A stretch of 64,000 nt of DNA, taken from NCBI RefSeq assembly GCF_002760615.1, contig NZ_AWWI01000176.1, positions 1-64,000 on the forward strand, given 5' to 3'. Positions within the stretch are counted from its first letter, which is position 1; every line of letters starts with the position of its first letter. The translations under genes and the position numbers were made by a program. The stretch is from Puniceibacterium antarcticum. GTDB lineage: Bacteria; Pseudomonadota; Alphaproteobacteria; Rhodobacterales; Rhodobacteraceae. Under the pieces are notes generated by a model. That model searched no databases, was not told the DNA's origin, and saw only the letters and a program-made list of their open reading frames with translations. Shown here piece by piece: positions 15,664 to 25,624 of the stretch.

Positions 15664-16587
15664 ATGACTGCACTGATCACCCATGCCGAATGCCTGACCC
15701 ATGTCACCCCGGACGGCCACCCGGAGCGGGCGGCGCGGCTGGAACATGTCCTGCACGCGCTGGAAACCTTGCCGCTGAAGCGGGTCACGGCACCGCTCGC
15801 CAGTGACGAGGATCTGCGGCGGGTGCATCCGCAGCACTACATCGACCGGCTGGAAGAGAATGTGCCGGACCGGCGTTTGCATCAGATCGACGGGGACACC
15901 TGGCTGTCGCCCGGGTCGATGAACGCCGCACGACGTGGGGCCGGTGCGGTGCTGCGCGCGGTGGATATGGTGCTGGGCGGCGAGGTGCGCAATGCGTTTT
16001 GCGCCATTCGCCCGCCGGGGCATCATGCGGAAACCGCCAAGGCGATGGGGTTCTGCCTGTTCGGCAATGCGGCGCTGGCGGCGAAATATGCGTTGGATCA
16101 TCATGGGCTTGCCCGTGTGGCTGTCGTGGATTTTGACGTGCACCACGGCAATGGCACGCAGGATCTGCTGTGGGATGAGCCGCGCGCACTGACCATCACC
16201 AGCCATCAGATGCCGCTTTGGCCCGGCTCCGGCAGGCCCGAGGAGCAGGGCGGGCATCACAACGTGCTGAACCTGCCGCTGCCGCCGGAAAGCACCGGGG
16301 CCGATATGCGTCTGGTCTATGAAACCCGGGTGTTTGACCGGTTGCGCGGTTTCAAGCCGGAACTGATCATCCTGTCCGCCGGCTTCGACGCGCACGAGGA
16401 TGATCCGCTGGCTCAGCTGAACTGGAGCACCGGCGATTTCCGCTGGCTGACGGCAGAGCTTTGCAAGCTTGCGGCAGAGCTGTGCGGGGGGCGCGTGGTC
16501 TCGACACTCGAAGGCGGCTATGATCTTGAGGCGCTGAGCGCGGGCGCAAGGGCCCATGTCGAGGAATTGTTGGAGGCAGCGAAATGA
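15664..16587 (+). CDS. Histone-deacetylase-fold amidohydrolase
   Basis: A 307-residue arginase/deacetylase-fold enzyme of the class II HDAC/acetylpolyamine amidohydrolase type. Zinc and catalytic motifs are complete: RPPGHHAE (tandem His), DFDVHHGNGTQ (metal Asp and His), LSAGFDAHEDDPL (metal Asp) and EGGYD near the end. In bacteria these enzymes deacetylate small acetylated amines or proteins. The stop overlaps the xseB start by 4 bases (ATGA), so it leads an hdac-xseB-ispA-(dxs) run. Confidence 0.88.
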   Translation: MTALITHAECLTHVTPDGHPERAARLEHVLHALETLPLKRVTAPLASDEDLRRVHPQHYIDRLEENVPDRRLHQIDGDTWLSPGSMNAARRGAGAVLRAVDMVLGGEVRNAFCAIRPPGHHAETAKAMGFCLFGNAALAAKYALDHHGLARVAVVDFDVHHGNGTQDLLWDEPRALTITSHQMPLWPGSGRPEEQGGHHNVLNLPLPPESTGADMRLVYETRVFDRLRGFKPELIILSAGFDAHEDDPLAQLNWSTGDFRWLTAELCKLAAELCGGRVVSTLEGGYDLEALSAGARAHVEELLEAAK

Positions 16588-16826
16588 GCGAAACCCCGGT
16601 AGACAAGATGAGCTTTGAGCAGGCCATGGCCGAGCTGGAGCAGGTGGTTGGCCAGCTGGAACGCGGCGATGTCGCGCTTGAGGAATCGATCAAGCTGTAT
16701 GAGCGCGGGGCCGCGTTGAAGAAACGCTGCGAGGCCAAGCTGAAAGAGGCCGAGGAAAAAGTTGCCGCCATCACGCTGGACGGCGATGGCAACCCCAAGG
16801 GTGTGACGCCGGTCGAAGGGCTCTGA
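16584..16826 (+). CDS. xseB: Exodeoxyribonuclease VII small subunit
   Basis: An 80-residue helical-hairpin protein, the small subunit of the single-strand nuclease ExoVII. Visible hallmarks are MSFEQAMAELEQVV, the GDVALEESIKLYERGAAL segment and LKEAEEKV. Several XseB copies bind the XseA catalytic subunit; xseA is not in the window. The gene overlaps the upstream deacetylase gene by 4 bases and precedes ispA by 3 bases, the common xseB-ispA-dxs arrangement. Confidence 0.93.
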   Translation: MSETPVDKMSFEQAMAELEQVVGQLERGDVALEESIKLYERGAALKKRCEAKLKEAEEKVAAITLDGDGNPKGVTPVEGL

Positions 16827-16829
16827 CCT

Positions 16830-17696
16830 TTGTTCCGCGACGATCTGATTGCCGACGGGGCGACGATTCAGGCCGGATTCGATGCGCTGTTCGCGGGCTA
16901 CCCGGACCTGCCGGTGGTGCAGGGGATGCGCTATGCGACCCATGGCGGCAAGCGGTTACGCGGGTTTCTGGTGCTGGAAACGGCGCGGTTGCACGGGGTT
17001 GATCCGGTGCGTGCGCTGATGCCCGCGCTCGCCATTGAATCGATCCACGCCTACAGTCTTGTGCATGATGACATGCCCTGCATGGATAATGACGCCCTGC
17101 GCCGGGGTCTGCCCACGGTGCATGTGAAATGGGACGAGGGCACGGCGCTGCTGGTGGGCGATGCCTTGCAGGCGCTGGGGTTCGAGCTGGTCACACGGCC
17201 TGATGTTGGCCCGGCGGAGGTGCGCGCCGATCTCGCGCTCAGCCTTGCGCGGGCCAGTGGGGCGCAGGGGATGGTTCTGGGTCAGGCGCTTGATATCGCG
17301 GCGGAATCTGCTGATACGCCCCTGACCCTGCCCGAGATCACCGCCCTGCAGCAGGGCAAGACGGGCGCGCTGATCGTCTGGGCGGCTGAGGCCGGGGCGC
17401 GTCTGGGGCAGGGTGATACGCAGCCTTTGCGGAGCTATGCCGAAGCGTTGGGGTTGGCCTTTCAGATCGCCGACGATGTGCTGGACGTGACCGGTGACGC
17501 GGCGATGGTGGGCAAAGCCGTGGGCAAGGATGCGGCGGCGGGCAAGGCGACGTTCGTGTCGCTGCTGGGGCTGGACGGTGCGCAGAGGCGTGCGGCCGAG
17601 CTGGTGGACAGGGCCTGTGACGCGCTATCTGTTTACGGCGACGGGGCAGAAAACTTGAAGCAGGCGGCGCGCTTCGTTATCTCACGCCAGAACTGA
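16830..17696 (+). CDS. ispA: Farnesyl (geranylgeranyl) diphosphate synthase
   Basis: A 288-residue trans-prenyltransferase that joins IPP to allylic diphosphates. The first aspartate-rich motif is DDMPCMDND and the second is [17 protein letters not shown] and the [10 protein letters not shown] helix are also typical. The position between xseB and dxs supports the short-chain IspA role. The start appears to be TTG at 16830, three bases after the xseB stop, with AAGGG about ten bases in front. The product length (C15 or C20) cannot be fixed by eye. Confidence 0.9.
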   Translation: MFRDDLIADGATIQAGFDALFAGYPDLPVVQGMRYATHGGKRLRGFLVLETARLHGVDPVRALMPALAIESIHAYSLVHDDMPCMDNDALRRGLPTVHVKWDEGTALLVGDALQALGFELVTRPDVGPAEVRADLALSLARASGAQGMVLGQALDIAAESADTPLTLPEITALQQGKTGALIVWAAEAGARLGQGDTQPLRSYAEALGLAFQIADDVLDVTGDAAMVGKAVGKDAAAGKATFVSLLGLDGAQRRAAELVDRACDALSVYGDGAENLKQAARFVISRQN

Positions 17697-17727
17697 GACG
17701 GCGGAGCGCCGCCAAGAAGGAGACGCC

Positions 17728-19653
17728 ATGTCGTCGCGACCGAACACACCGCTGCTGGACCGCGTCCAGTCCCCTGCCGACATGACGCATCTGTCGGACG
17801 GTGATCTGCGACGTCTGGCCGATGAGCTGCGGGCCGAAACCATTTCCGCCGTGTCGGAAACCGGTGGGCATCTGGGCGCGGGTCTGGGGGTGGTCGAGCT
17901 GACCGTGGCGCTGCACGCGATCTTTGACGCGCCGCGTGACAAGATCATCTGGGATGTCAGCCACCAATCCTATCCCCACAAGATCCTGACCGGGCGTCGC
18001 GACCGCATCCGTACCCTGCGGATGAAGGATGGGCTGAGCGGGTTCACCAAGCGGTCTGAATCGCCGTATGACCCGTTTGGCGCGGCACATTCCTCGACCT
18101 CGATCAGTGCCGCGCTTGGCTTTGCCGTGGCGCGGGATCTGGGTGGCGCCTGTGACACCGGACATGGCGATGCGATTGCGGTGATCGGGGACGGCGCGAT
18201 GTCGGCCGGCATGGCCTTTGAGGCGATGAACAATGCGGGCCATCTGAAAAAGCGGTTGATCGTCATCCTGAACGACAATGAGATGTCCATCGCTCCGCCG
18301 GTGGGGGCGATGTCATCCTATCTGTCGCGGCTGTATGCCGAGGCCCCGTTCCATGATCTCAAGGCCGCTGCCAAGGGCGCGGTGAGTTTCCTGCCCGGTC
18401 CGTTCCGCGAAGGGGCGAAGCGCGCCAAGGAGATGCTCAAGGGCATGGCGATTGGCGGCACGCTGTTCGAAGAGCTGGGGTTTTCCTATATCGGACCGAT
18501 TGATGGCCATGATCTGGACCAGTTGCTGCCGGTGCTGCGCACGGTCAAGGCGCGGGCCACGGGGCCGATCCTGATCCATGTGCTGACCAAAAAGGGCAAA
18601 GGCTATGCCCCGGCGGAAGAGGCGATGGACAAGGGCCACGCCACGGCCAAGTTCAACGTGCTGACGGGCGAGCAGAAAAAGGCGGCGTCGAACGCGCCGT
18701 CCTATACTTCGGTCTTTGGCAAGTCGCTGGCGGCGCTGGCGGCGGATGATCCGCGTATTTGTGCAGTGACGGCGGCAATGCCGGATGGGACGGGGTTGAA
18801 CCTGTTCGCCGAACGCTACCCGAGCCGGTGTTTCGATGTCGGTATTGCCGAACAGCATGGCGTGACCTTTGCTGCCGGTCTGGCGGCGGGGGGGATGCGG
18901 CCTTTCTGCACCATGTATTCGACCTTTTTGCAGCGCGGCTATGATCAGGTGGTGCATGACGTCGCCATTCAACGCCTGCCGGTGCGCTTTGCCATCGACC
19001 GGGCGGGCCTTGTCGGGGCGGATGGGGCGACCCATGCGGGCAGCTATGACATTGCGTTTCTGTCGAATCTGCCGGGATTTGTTGTCATGGCGGCGGCGGA
19101 TGAGGCCGAGCTGAAGCACATGGTTGCCACGGCGGCCGCGCATGATTCCGGCCCCATCGCGTTCCGCTATCCGCGTGGTGAGGGCGAAGGCGTCGAGATG
19201 CCTGAAAAGGGCGAGGTGTTGGAGATCGGCAAGGGCCGGATGATTCAAGAGGGATCGCGGGTTGCGATCCTGTCGTTCGGCACGCGTCTGGGCGAAGTGC
19301 GCCGCGCCGCCGAGGCGCTGGCCGCGCGCGGTATCACCCCCACCATCGCCGATGCCCGGTTTGCCAAGCCGCTGGACCGGGATCTGATCGTGCAACTGGC
19401 GCGGGATCACGAGGCGCTGATCACCATCGAAGAGGGCGCGATTGGCGGCTTTGGCAGCCATGTGGCGCAGTTGCTGGCGGAAGAGGGCGTGTTCGATACC
19501 GGGCTGAAATACCGGTCAATGGTGCTGCCTGATATCTTTATCGATCAGGCGAGCCCTGCGGATATGTACGCGGTGGCCCGACTGAGCGCTGCGGATATCG
19601 AGGCGAAAGTGCTTGAGGTACTGGGTGTGGCCAAACTGGAAAAGCGGGCGTAG
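17728..19653 (+). CDS. dxs: 1-deoxy-D-xylulose-5-phosphate synthase
   Basis: A 641-residue thiamine-diphosphate enzyme that condenses pyruvate and glyceraldehyde 3-phosphate, the entry step of the MEP pathway. Motifs include [29 protein letters not shown], the ThDP motif [18 protein letters not shown] through NDNEMSI, the catalytic Glu region [15 protein letters not shown] and [15 protein letters not shown]. The length is standard. It follows ispA by 31 bases and AAGGAG precedes the ATG, so the run couples two isoprenoid steps; ispE lies at 51.9 kb. Confidence 0.96.
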   Translation: MSSRPNTPLLDRVQSPADMTHLSDGDLRRLADELRAETISAVSETGGHLGAGLGVVELTVALHAIFDAPRDKIIWDVSHQSYPHKILTGRRDRIRTLRMKDGLSGFTKRSESPYDPFGAAHSSTSISAALGFAVARDLGGACDTGHGDAIAVIGDGAMSAGMAFEAMNNAGHLKKRLIVILNDNEMSIAPPVGAMSSYLSRLYAEAPFHDLKAAAKGAVSFLPGPFREGAKRAKEMLKGMAIGGTLFEELGFSYIGPIDGHDLDQLLPVLRTVKARATGPILIHVLTKKGKGYAPAEEAMDKGHATAKFNVLTGEQKKAASNAPSYTSVFGKSLAALAADDPRICAVTAAMPDGTGLNLFAERYPSRCFDVGIAEQHGVTFAAGLAAGGMRPFCTMYSTFLQRGYDQVVHDVAIQRLPVRFAIDRAGLVGADGATHAGSYDIAFLSNLPGFVVMAAADEAELKHMVATAAAHDSGPIAFRYPRGEGEGVEMPEKGEVLEIGKGRMIQEGSRVAILSFGTRLGEVRRAAEALAARGITPTIADARFAKPLDRDLIVQLARDHEALITIEEGAIGGFGSHVAQLLAEEGVFDTGLKYRSMVLPDIFIDQASPADMYAVARLSAADIEAKVLEVLGVAKLEKRA

Positions 19654-19710
19654 GTCGCGCCACGCCAAGGATCAGCCCGCCCTGGCGTCAGCGTCGGGCA
19701 GGTGCCGTGA

Positions 19711-20592
19711 TCATGGCGCGGATTGCGTATCTTTGCTGCGCATCTCTTCTTCGAGAAGCGCTTGCAGGCCTGCACGGTAGTCGGGATAGAGCAGTTCTAT
19801 TCCCAACTCGGTCTTGATGCGTTCATTGGACACCCGCTTGCTTTCGGCATAAAAGCTGCGGGCCATTTCGGACATCTCGGCCTTCTTGAAATCCACCTTG
19901 GGCGGTTCGGGCAGGTGCAGCAGTTCGGCCGCGTGGGCGATCACATCCTGTGGCGGGGCGGGGTCGTTGTCGCAGACGTTGTAAACGGCACCGGGATTGG
20001 GCCGTTCGAGCGACGCGGCCAGCACCTGCGCGATATCGTCCACATGGATGCGGCTGAAGACCTGACCGCGTTTTATGATCTGGCGCGCCTGCCCTGAGCG
20101 CACCTTTTCAAAGGGGCCGCGACCGGGGCCGTAGATCCCGGCCAGACGGAAGACATGCAGCGGCAGGCCGGGGATAGCGCCCCAGGCGGCTTCAGCCTCG
20201 ACCCGCTGTGCGCCGCGGTCCGTGCCTGGGGTCAGGGGCGTGGTTTCGTCCACCCAAGCGCCGTGATGATCGCCATAGACGCCGGTGGTGGACAGATAGC
20301 CGGCCCAGTACAGGTCGGGCGCATGGGCGGCGAGGGCATCGCCGATGAGGTTCAGACTTGGGTCGCCGTCTTCGTCCGGTCCTGCGGAGATCAGCAGATG
20401 GTTTGCCTGTGACAGCGCCGCTTTCAGCGCCGCTTCCTCCCACAACACGGGTTCGACCCCGGTTTCGGCTAGCGCTGCGGCTTTTTGCGGGCTGCGTGTT
20501 GTCCCGAGGATGCGCCAGCCCTGAGGCAGAAGAAGACGCGCGAGGGCGCGGGCGGAATAGCCGTGACCCAGAGAGAGCAATGTGTTTGTCAT
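19711..20592 (-). CDS. NAD-dependent epimerase/dehydratase-like (SDR) protein
   Basis: A 293-residue atypical extended SDR. The N-terminal Rossmann motif appears as LSLGHGYSARALARLL. STTGVYGDHHGAWVDE holds the SDR Tyr-type segment, and FRLAGIYGPGRGPFEKV and the YNVCDND region are typical of the YeeZ/SDR_a4-like group. No substrate is known for this branch. The gene converges on dxs and has its own 260-bp upstream region shared with the transglycosylase gene. Confidence 0.8.
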   Translation of the reverse strand: MTNTLLSLGHGYSARALARLLLPQGWRILGTTRSPQKAAALAETGVEPVLWEEAALKAALSQANHLLISAGPDEDGDPSLNLIGDALAAHAPDLYWAGYLSTTGVYGDHHGAWVDETTPLTPGTDRGAQRVEAEAAWGAIPGLPLHVFRLAGIYGPGRGPFEKVRSGQARQIIKRGQVFSRIHVDDIAQVLAASLERPNPGAVYNVCDNDPAPPQDVIAHAAELLHLPEPPKVDFKKAEMSEMARSFYAESKRVSNERIKTELGIELLYPDYRAGLQALLEEEMRSKDTQSAP

Positions 20593-20852
20593 GAGCCGGA
20601 AAATGCGGCGAAGGCGGGGTCATTGCAAGCCTTGAAACCGCTTCTGACAGGGCAATCTGGGCGCGAATCACCCTTTTGACCTGCGCAAAAAACCTTTTCG
20701 AGCGGGTTAAGCGTGGGGTTTGGCCCTCATTTCGGCAGATTTGAGCGAAAATGCGCACCGCCTTGGGCGAGGAATCGCCCATGAAAAACACCGTGGGTGG
20801 CAGGAAACCCGAAGCTGTGTAGACAAAATTGTTGAACATCGCTGGAGCTGCA

Positions 20853-21338
20853 ATGCATTCCTATTCCCGTCGTGCCGTCCTTGGCACCATCCTGATGTCG
20901 CTGGCCGCCTGTTCCAGCGGGAATGTGCCCACAGTTTCGACCCGGTCTGCGCCGCTTGAACCACCGCTTTATCCAAACGAAACCCGCGAACTGCGCAAGC
21001 TGATCAACAAATATGCCGATCTTTATCAAGTGCCGCGTCCCTTGGTGCATCGTGTTGTGACCCGCGAAAGCACATATCGCCCGGATGCGCGCAACGGACC
21101 CTATTACGGTTTGATGCAGATCCTGCCTGCCACGGCCCGGGGGATGGGGCATCGCGGCTCTGCCGGCGAGCTGCTGCAACCAGAGACCAATCTGAAATAC
21201 GCGGTCAAATATCTGCGCGGTGCCTGGCTGTTGTCGAATGGCAGCTATGACGCGGCGGTGAAGTGGTATTCGCAAGGCTATTACTACGAGGCAAAGCGGC
21301 GTGGCATGCTGGTCGAGACAGGGCTGCGCAGAAGCTGA
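20853..21338 (+). CDS. Lytic transglycosylase lipoprotein (SLT domain)
   Basis: A 161-residue protein with a short lipoprotein signal (SRRAVLGTILMSLAAC, lipobox Cys near residue 20) and a goose-lysozyme-type SLT domain from about 45 to 155. The catalytic Glu lies in VVTRESTYRPDA, followed by GPYYGLMQILPATARGMG and the closing YNSG-like SYDAAVKWYSQG. It cleaves peptidoglycan from the periplasmic face. ATG 20853 has GGAG six bases in front and gives the clean lipoprotein leader; an in-frame TTG at 20829 is less likely. Confidence 0.85.
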   Translation: MHSYSRRAVLGTILMSLAACSSGNVPTVSTRSAPLEPPLYPNETRELRKLINKYADLYQVPRPLVHRVVTRESTYRPDARNGPYYGLMQILPATARGMGHRGSAGELLQPETNLKYAVKYLRGAWLLSNGSYDAAVKWYSQGYYYEAKRRGMLVETGLRRS

Positions 21339-21439
21339 GATCACGCGTTTTGTGCCCGGACCCTCTCCTGCAGGGGCGCGCGGGTTGATCCTGCTGTGCG
21401 TTGGTGTCAGTTTGCCGCAACAGAGCACGCGAGGGGCGA

Positions 21440-22924
21440 ATGCAGGATCAGTCAATCAGTCTTGAGATCATATCGCCGGATGTCCCGGCGCCCGAGCTGT
21501 TCGAGGATGCCGCCGCAGCCGTGGACCGCCTTTGCGCGCTTTATGAAGCGGGCGTCAGTTTCCTGTGCGACCGGTTCAATACGGCGATGGTCGAAGGCCA
21601 TCCGGGTGTGCGCTACCGTGCGTTTTATCCCGAAGTGCGCCTTACCACGACCACCTTTGCCAAGGTCGACAGTCGCCTGAGCTTTGGTCATGTTGCAGCG
21701 CCGGGCACCCATGCCACAAGTGTGACCCGGCCCGACCTGTTCCGGAAATATCTGCTGCAGCAAATCGGCCTGCTGCTGGCGAACCACGGTGTGCCGGTGC
21801 AGGTGGGGCTGTCGGATACGCCGATGCCGGTGCATTTTGCCGTGGCGAACCGTGCTGGTGTGACGGTCCCGCAAGAAGGCGCGGCCGATTTTACTCTGCG
21901 TGATGTCTTTGACGTGCCGGATCTTAACACCACCAATGATGATATCGTCAACGGTCTGGCCAAACCTGCCGCCGATGGCACAGAGGCGTTGGCGCCTTTC
22001 ACCGCGCAGAGGGTGGATTATTCGCTGGCACGGCTTGCGCATTACACCGCGACAGATCCCGAGCATTTCCAGAACCACGTGCTGTTCACCAACTACCAGT
22101 TCTACGTGAGTGAATTCGAGGCCTATGCCCGTGCCATGCTGGCCGATCCCGACAGCGGCTACATCAGCTTTGTGTCCACTGACAATGCCGAGATCACCGG
22201 CCCAGAGGACGAGATCCTGTCGTCCGGCAAGATGCCGCAGATGCCGACCTATCACCTCAAGCGCGCCGGGGGCGGCGGGATCACGCTGGTCAATATCGGG
22301 GTCGGGCCGAGCAATGCCAAGACCGCGACGGACCATATCGCCGTGCTGCGCCCGCATGCCTGGCTGATGGTTGGCCATTGCGCTGGCCTGCGCAATTCGC
22401 AGTCTCTGGGTGATTTCGTGCTGGCCCACGCCTATCTGCGCGAGGATCGCGTGCTGGACGATGATCTGCCGGTCTGGGTGCCGATTCCGGCGCTGGCGGA
22501 AATCCAGATCGCCCTCGAACGCGCGGTGGCGCAGGAAACGCAACTAGAGGGTTATGACCTCAAGCGGATCATGCGCACGGGCACGGTCGCGAGCGTCGAC
22601 AACCGCAACTGGGAGCTGCGCGACAAGCGCGGTCCGGTGCAGCGGCTGAGCCAGTCCCGAGCCGTGGCGCTGGACATGGAGAGTGCAACCATCGCCGCGA
22701 ATGGTTTCCGGTTCCGGGTGCCCTATGGCACGCTGCTGTGTGTCAGCGACAAGCCGTTGCACGGAGAGCTGAAGTTGCCCGGAATGGCGTCGGATTTCTA
22801 CCGCACCCAGGTGGCGCGGCATCTGATGATCGGTATCCGCGCCATGGAACAGCTGCGTGACATGCCGCTGGAGCGCATCCACAGCCGCAAGCTGCGCAGC
22901 TTTGACGAGACGGCGTTTCTGTGA
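21440..22924 (+). CDS. amn: AMP nucleosidase
   Basis: A 494-residue enzyme that splits AMP into adenine and ribose 5-phosphate. An N-terminal AMN domain (about 1-190; RYRAFYPEVRLTTTTFAKVDSRLSFG) is followed by a nucleoside-phosphorylase-like domain (about 200-480; GPSNAKTATDHIAVLRPHAWLMVGHCAGL and ALDMESATIAANGFRFRVPYG, the latter with the ribose-binding ME pair). ATG 21440 follows GAGGGG closely and matches the E. coli start. The length is close to E. coli Amn (484). Confidence 0.94.
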   Translation: MQDQSISLEIISPDVPAPELFEDAAAAVDRLCALYEAGVSFLCDRFNTAMVEGHPGVRYRAFYPEVRLTTTTFAKVDSRLSFGHVAAPGTHATSVTRPDLFRKYLLQQIGLLLANHGVPVQVGLSDTPMPVHFAVANRAGVTVPQEGAADFTLRDVFDVPDLNTTNDDIVNGLAKPAADGTEALAPFTAQRVDYSLARLAHYTATDPEHFQNHVLFTNYQFYVSEFEAYARAMLADPDSGYISFVSTDNAEITGPEDEILSSGKMPQMPTYHLKRAGGGGITLVNIGVGPSNAKTATDHIAVLRPHAWLMVGHCAGLRNSQSLGDFVLAHAYLREDRVLDDDLPVWVPIPALAEIQIALERAVAQETQLEGYDLKRIMRTGTVASVDNRNWELRDKRGPVQRLSQSRAVALDMESATIAANGFRFRVPYGTLLCVSDKPLHGELKLPGMASDFYRTQVARHLMIGIRAMEQLRDMPLERIHSRKLRSFDETAFL

Positions 22925-22926
22925 CC

Positions 22927-22963
22927 CAAGGGAAACCGACGCTAGATAAGTGTTTTTCCCTTG
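22927..22963 (+). terminator. Possible terminator after amn
   Basis: CAAGGGAAA (22927-22935) can pair with TTTCCCTTG (22955-22963) over 9 bp across a 19-nt loop, right after the amn stop. The loop is long and the T-run is inside the stem, so this is only a possible terminator. Confidence 0.35.
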
Positions 22964-23055
22964 CAAATATACACTAATCGTTGTGTTTGCTCGCTACATG
23001 CGGTTTAGTTGACCGAACGAGGCCCTATAGAACGGGCGCATAAGGAGACCATGAA

Positions 23056-23343
23056 ATGGCGAAACCGATGACCAAGACGCAGCTTGTGGCCGCTCTGGCT
23101 GAAGAAATGGGTAGCGACAAGAAAGCGGCTGGCGCTGCGCTTGACGCCGTCTGCAATCTGATCACCAAGGAAGTGGCCGATGGCGGCGCTGTCACGCTTC
23201 CCGGTGTGGGCAAGATCTATTGCCGCGAGCGTCCCGAGCGGATGGTGCGCAACCCGGCGACGGGCGAGCAGTTCAAGAAAGAGGCCGACAAGGTGGTCAA
23301 GGTGACCATTGCGAAGGCTCTGAAGGACAGCGTGAACGGCTGA
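23056..23343 (+). CDS. HU-family nucleoid DNA-binding protein
   Basis: A 95-residue histone-like protein: MTKTQLVAALAEEMG opening helix pair, LDAVCNLITKEVADGGAVTLPGVG central strand, and the DNA-binding arm ERPERMVRNPATGEQFKKEADKVVKVTIAKALK. The arm carries the RNPATGE element typical of HU, with the proline that intercalates into DNA. AAGGAG precedes the ATG. It is monocistronic, with its own terminator. It bends and compacts DNA; whether it is HU-alpha- or HU-beta-like cannot be said. Confidence 0.93.
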   Translation: MAKPMTKTQLVAALAEEMGSDKKAAGAALDAVCNLITKEVADGGAVTLPGVGKIYCRERPERMVRNPATGEQFKKEADKVVKVTIAKALKDSVNG

Positions 23344-23364
23344 TTGCTGCCTTGAAGCAGTTCG

Positions 23365-23395
23365 AAGGGGTCGTCGTCTGACGGCCCTTTTTTTT
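23365..23395 (+). terminator. Intrinsic terminator of the HU gene
   Basis: AAGGGGTCGTC pairs with GACGGCCCTT with one bulge, followed by an eight-base T-run (23388-23395). It lies 22 bases after the HU stop. Confidence 0.8.
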
Positions 23396-23397
23396 AT

Positions 23398-23486
23398 GTC
23401 TTTTCAAAGACTTGGCGGGCAACGCAGGTGGGCTGGCGCACAAGACTTTTTTGAAGAGTCTTGGCAAAAATTTCGTGAATTTTTTG
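23398..23486. repeat. AT-rich paired hairpins, copy A
   Basis: GTCTTT/AAAGAC (23398-23411) is followed by CAAGACT (23441-23447) / AGTCTTG (23457-23463) and directly by CAAAAATTT (23465-23473) / AATTTTTTG (23478-23486, one mismatch). The stretch is strikingly AT-rich for this genome and lies between the HU and GNAT genes. Similar clustered stems occur at 29226-29284 and 43007-43054. Confidence 0.6.
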
Positions 23487-23488
23487 GG

Positions 23489-24163
23489 TCAGCGCAGGGA
23501 TGTGATCTGGTGCCCGGCAGAATCGAAATTCGAGGGGTCCAGCCAGGCAGTCATGCGCGCCTTCAGAGCGGGCCATTCGTGGTCGAGAATGGAAAACCAC
23601 GCGGTGTCACGGTTGCGTCCCTTGACCACCGTGGCCTGACGGAATGTTCCCTCATAGGTAAGGCCCAGCCGTTCGGCGGCGCGGCGCGAGGGGGCGTTCA
23701 GCGCGTCGCATTTCCATTCATAGCGCCGGTATCCCAGCTCATCGAAGGCACGCGCCATCATCAGCGCCATGGCCTCGGTTGCGAGCGCCGTGCGCTGGAG
23801 CGTGGGGGCAAAGTGGATATGTCCGACCTCGATAACGCCATTCGCCGGGTCTATGCGCAGATAACTGGCGAGCCCCAAAGCCTTGCCGTCCGGCGCACAG
23901 ATCGTGTGAAACAGCGGATCGTCGCCGAGGCAGGTCGCGGACAACCAGTCACCAAAGGCCGTTTCGGACTCGAAGGGACCATAGGGCAGGTAGGTCCAGT
24001 CGCGGGCTCCGGTATCTGCGACAAAGGCGGCATGCAGGTCGGCCGCATGATCGGGTGTCGTGGGCACCAGTTTGCCAAACCGGCCTAGCATTTCGGCGCA
24101 TGGCGGGCGCGGTCGGGGCAGGGCCAGAGCGACAGGCGCGCCGACAGGTTGCTGAGCGGACAT
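23489..24163 (-). CDS. GNAT-family N-acetyltransferase (RimJ/RimL-like)
   Basis: A 224-residue acetyltransferase. The acceptor region is VADTGARDWTYLPYGPF, and the acetyl-CoA site lies around FAPTLQRTALATEAMALMMARAFDELGYRRYEWKCDALNAPSRRAAERLG, typical of the RimJ/RimL and YjdJ-like branch (W-x-C-D followed by N-x-x-S). It transfers an acetyl group to an amine, often a protein N-terminus. ATG 24163 is preferred over an earlier in-frame ATG at 24235. Its target is unknown. It follows tpa on the same strand with a 72-base gap. Confidence 0.85.
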   Translation of the reverse strand: MSAQQPVGAPVALALPRPRPPCAEMLGRFGKLVPTTPDHAADLHAAFVADTGARDWTYLPYGPFESETAFGDWLSATCLGDDPLFHTICAPDGKALGLASYLRIDPANGVIEVGHIHFAPTLQRTALATEAMALMMARAFDELGYRRYEWKCDALNAPSRRAAERLGLTYEGTFRQATVVKGRNRDTAWFSILDHEWPALKARMTAWLDPSNFDSAGHQITSLR

Positions 24164-24235
24164 TTGACGAGCTTTCAAAGGGTATGAAGTGCGAGGCAGC
24201 CCCACCCCGCATCTGCGGGGTGGGGGCCGTGTCAA

Positions 24236-25624
24236 TCAGCCAAAGACGCGGGTCAGGGCGCCATCGACGGCCGCCAGAATGTTGTCGATGTCATCCTTGG
24301 TAGCGATCAGTGCGGGGCTGAAGCACAGGGTGTTGTTATACCCCGGCACCGACCGGTTGGTCGCGCCGATGATCACACCCTGCGCCATGCAATCGGCCAC
24401 CACCGCGCCGACCATCTTTTCCGCAGCCGGTGTGCGGCTGTCGCGGTCGCTGACCAGTTCGGCGCCCAGGAACAGGCCCTTGCCGCGCACATCGCCGATG
24501 ATCTCGTGCCGGTCCATCATCGCGCGCAGCTGGTCGAGCATGTAGTCGCCCATCTTAGTGGTGTTCTCCAGCAGGCCTTCATCCTCGATGATACGCAGGT
24601 TTTCCAGCGCCGCCGCCGGGCCGGCCGTGCAGCCGCCAAAGGTCGAGATGTCGCGGAAATAGTCCAGCGGATCGGTCGCATCTGATTTGAACATGTCAAA
24701 GACACGCTCGGAGGTCACGCAGCAGGCGATGGCGGCGTAGCCGCTCGCGACGCCCTTGGCCATGGTCACGAAATCCGGCTCGACCCCGTAATGCTGATAG
24801 CCGAACCATGTGCCGGTGCGGCCCACGCCGCAGACGACTTCGTCGATATGCAGCAGGATGTCATACTTTTTGCAGATCTCGCCCACGCGCTGCCAGTAGC
24901 CTGCGGGCGGGGTGATGACGCCGCCGCCGGCTGTGACCGGCTCAAGGCAGAGCGCACCCACGGTGTCGGGGCCTTCGCGCAGGATGACCGCTTCGATCTG
25001 ATCCGCGGCCCATTCGCCGTAGTTTTCAACCGGTGCGCCCTGATCGGCTGCGCGGTATTCCAGGCAATGGGGCACACGCACGAAGCCATCGGCAAAGGGG
25101 CCGTACTGGGCGTTACGCTCGTCCTGACCACCGGCCGAGAGGCAACCGATGGTGGTGCCGTGATAGTCCCGCTCGCGATACAGGATCTTGTGCTTCTTGC
25201 CGCCATAGCGCTTGTGCGCGATCTGGCGGACCATCTTGAAGGCCTTCTCGTTCGCCTCTGACCCCGAGTTGGTGTAATAGACGCGGGTCAGACCGGGCAT
25301 TTTCGAGATCAGCTTTTCCGAGAACAGAGCGCCCGGGATCGACCCGGCGGAGCCTGCGAAATAGTTCAGCTTGATCAGCTGGTCGCGCACGGCATTGGCG
25401 ATGCTTTCGCGGCCATAGCCGACGTTGACGGTCCAGACACCGCCGGACACCGCATCAAGGTGTTCCTTGCCGTGCTGGTCCCAGACCTTCATGCCCTTGC
25501 CTTCGACGATGATGCGGGGATCTGTCGTCTCGTAGGGTTTGTGCTGGCTCAGGTGGTGCCAGACATGGGCCTTGTCTGCTGCAACAACACGGCTGAGATC
25601 GTTGTCGGAAAATGTGCCGTCCAT
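24236..25624 (-). CDS. tpa: Taurine--pyruvate aminotransferase
   Basis: A 462-residue class III PLP aminotransferase. Motifs are YTNSGSEANEKAFKMVRQ, the RDYHGTTIGCLSAGG loop, HIDEVVCGVGRTGTWFG (cofactor Asp) and TMAKGVASGYAA (PLP-binding Lys). Tpa moves the amino group of taurine to pyruvate, giving sulfoacetaldehyde and alanine. The assignment rests on family resemblance plus the divergent tauABC uptake genes. ATG 25624 has AGGAG seven bases in front. The next pathway enzymes (xsc, pta) and tauR are not next to it. Another omega-amino acid:pyruvate specificity is possible. Confidence 0.82.
   Translation of the reverse strand: MDGTFSDNDLSRVVAADKAHVWHHLSQHKPYETTDPRIIVEGKGMKVWDQHGKEHLDAVSGGVWTVNVGYGRESIANAVRDQLIKLNYFAGSAGSIPGALFSEKLISKMPGLTRVYYTNSGSEANEKAFKMVRQIAHKRYGGKKHKILYRERDYHGTTIGCLSAGGQDERNAQYGPFADGFVRVPHCLEYRAADQGAPVENYGEWAADQIEAVILREGPDTVGALCLEPVTAGGGVITPPAGYWQRVGEICKKYDILLHIDEVVCGVGRTGTWFGYQHYGVEPDFVTMAKGVASGYAAIACCVTSERVFDMFKSDATDPLDYFRDISTFGGCTAGPAAALENLRIIEDEGLLENTTKMGDYMLDQLRAMMDRHEIIGDVRGKGLFLGAELVSDRDSRTPAAEKMVGAVVADCMAQGVIIGATNRSVPGYNNTLCFSPALIATKDDIDNILAAVDGALTRVFG

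Noticed and set aside
23009-23031. TTGACC...TATAGA before the HU gene as a promoter
   Set aside because: The spacer is only 11 bases, too short for a sigma-70 promoter.
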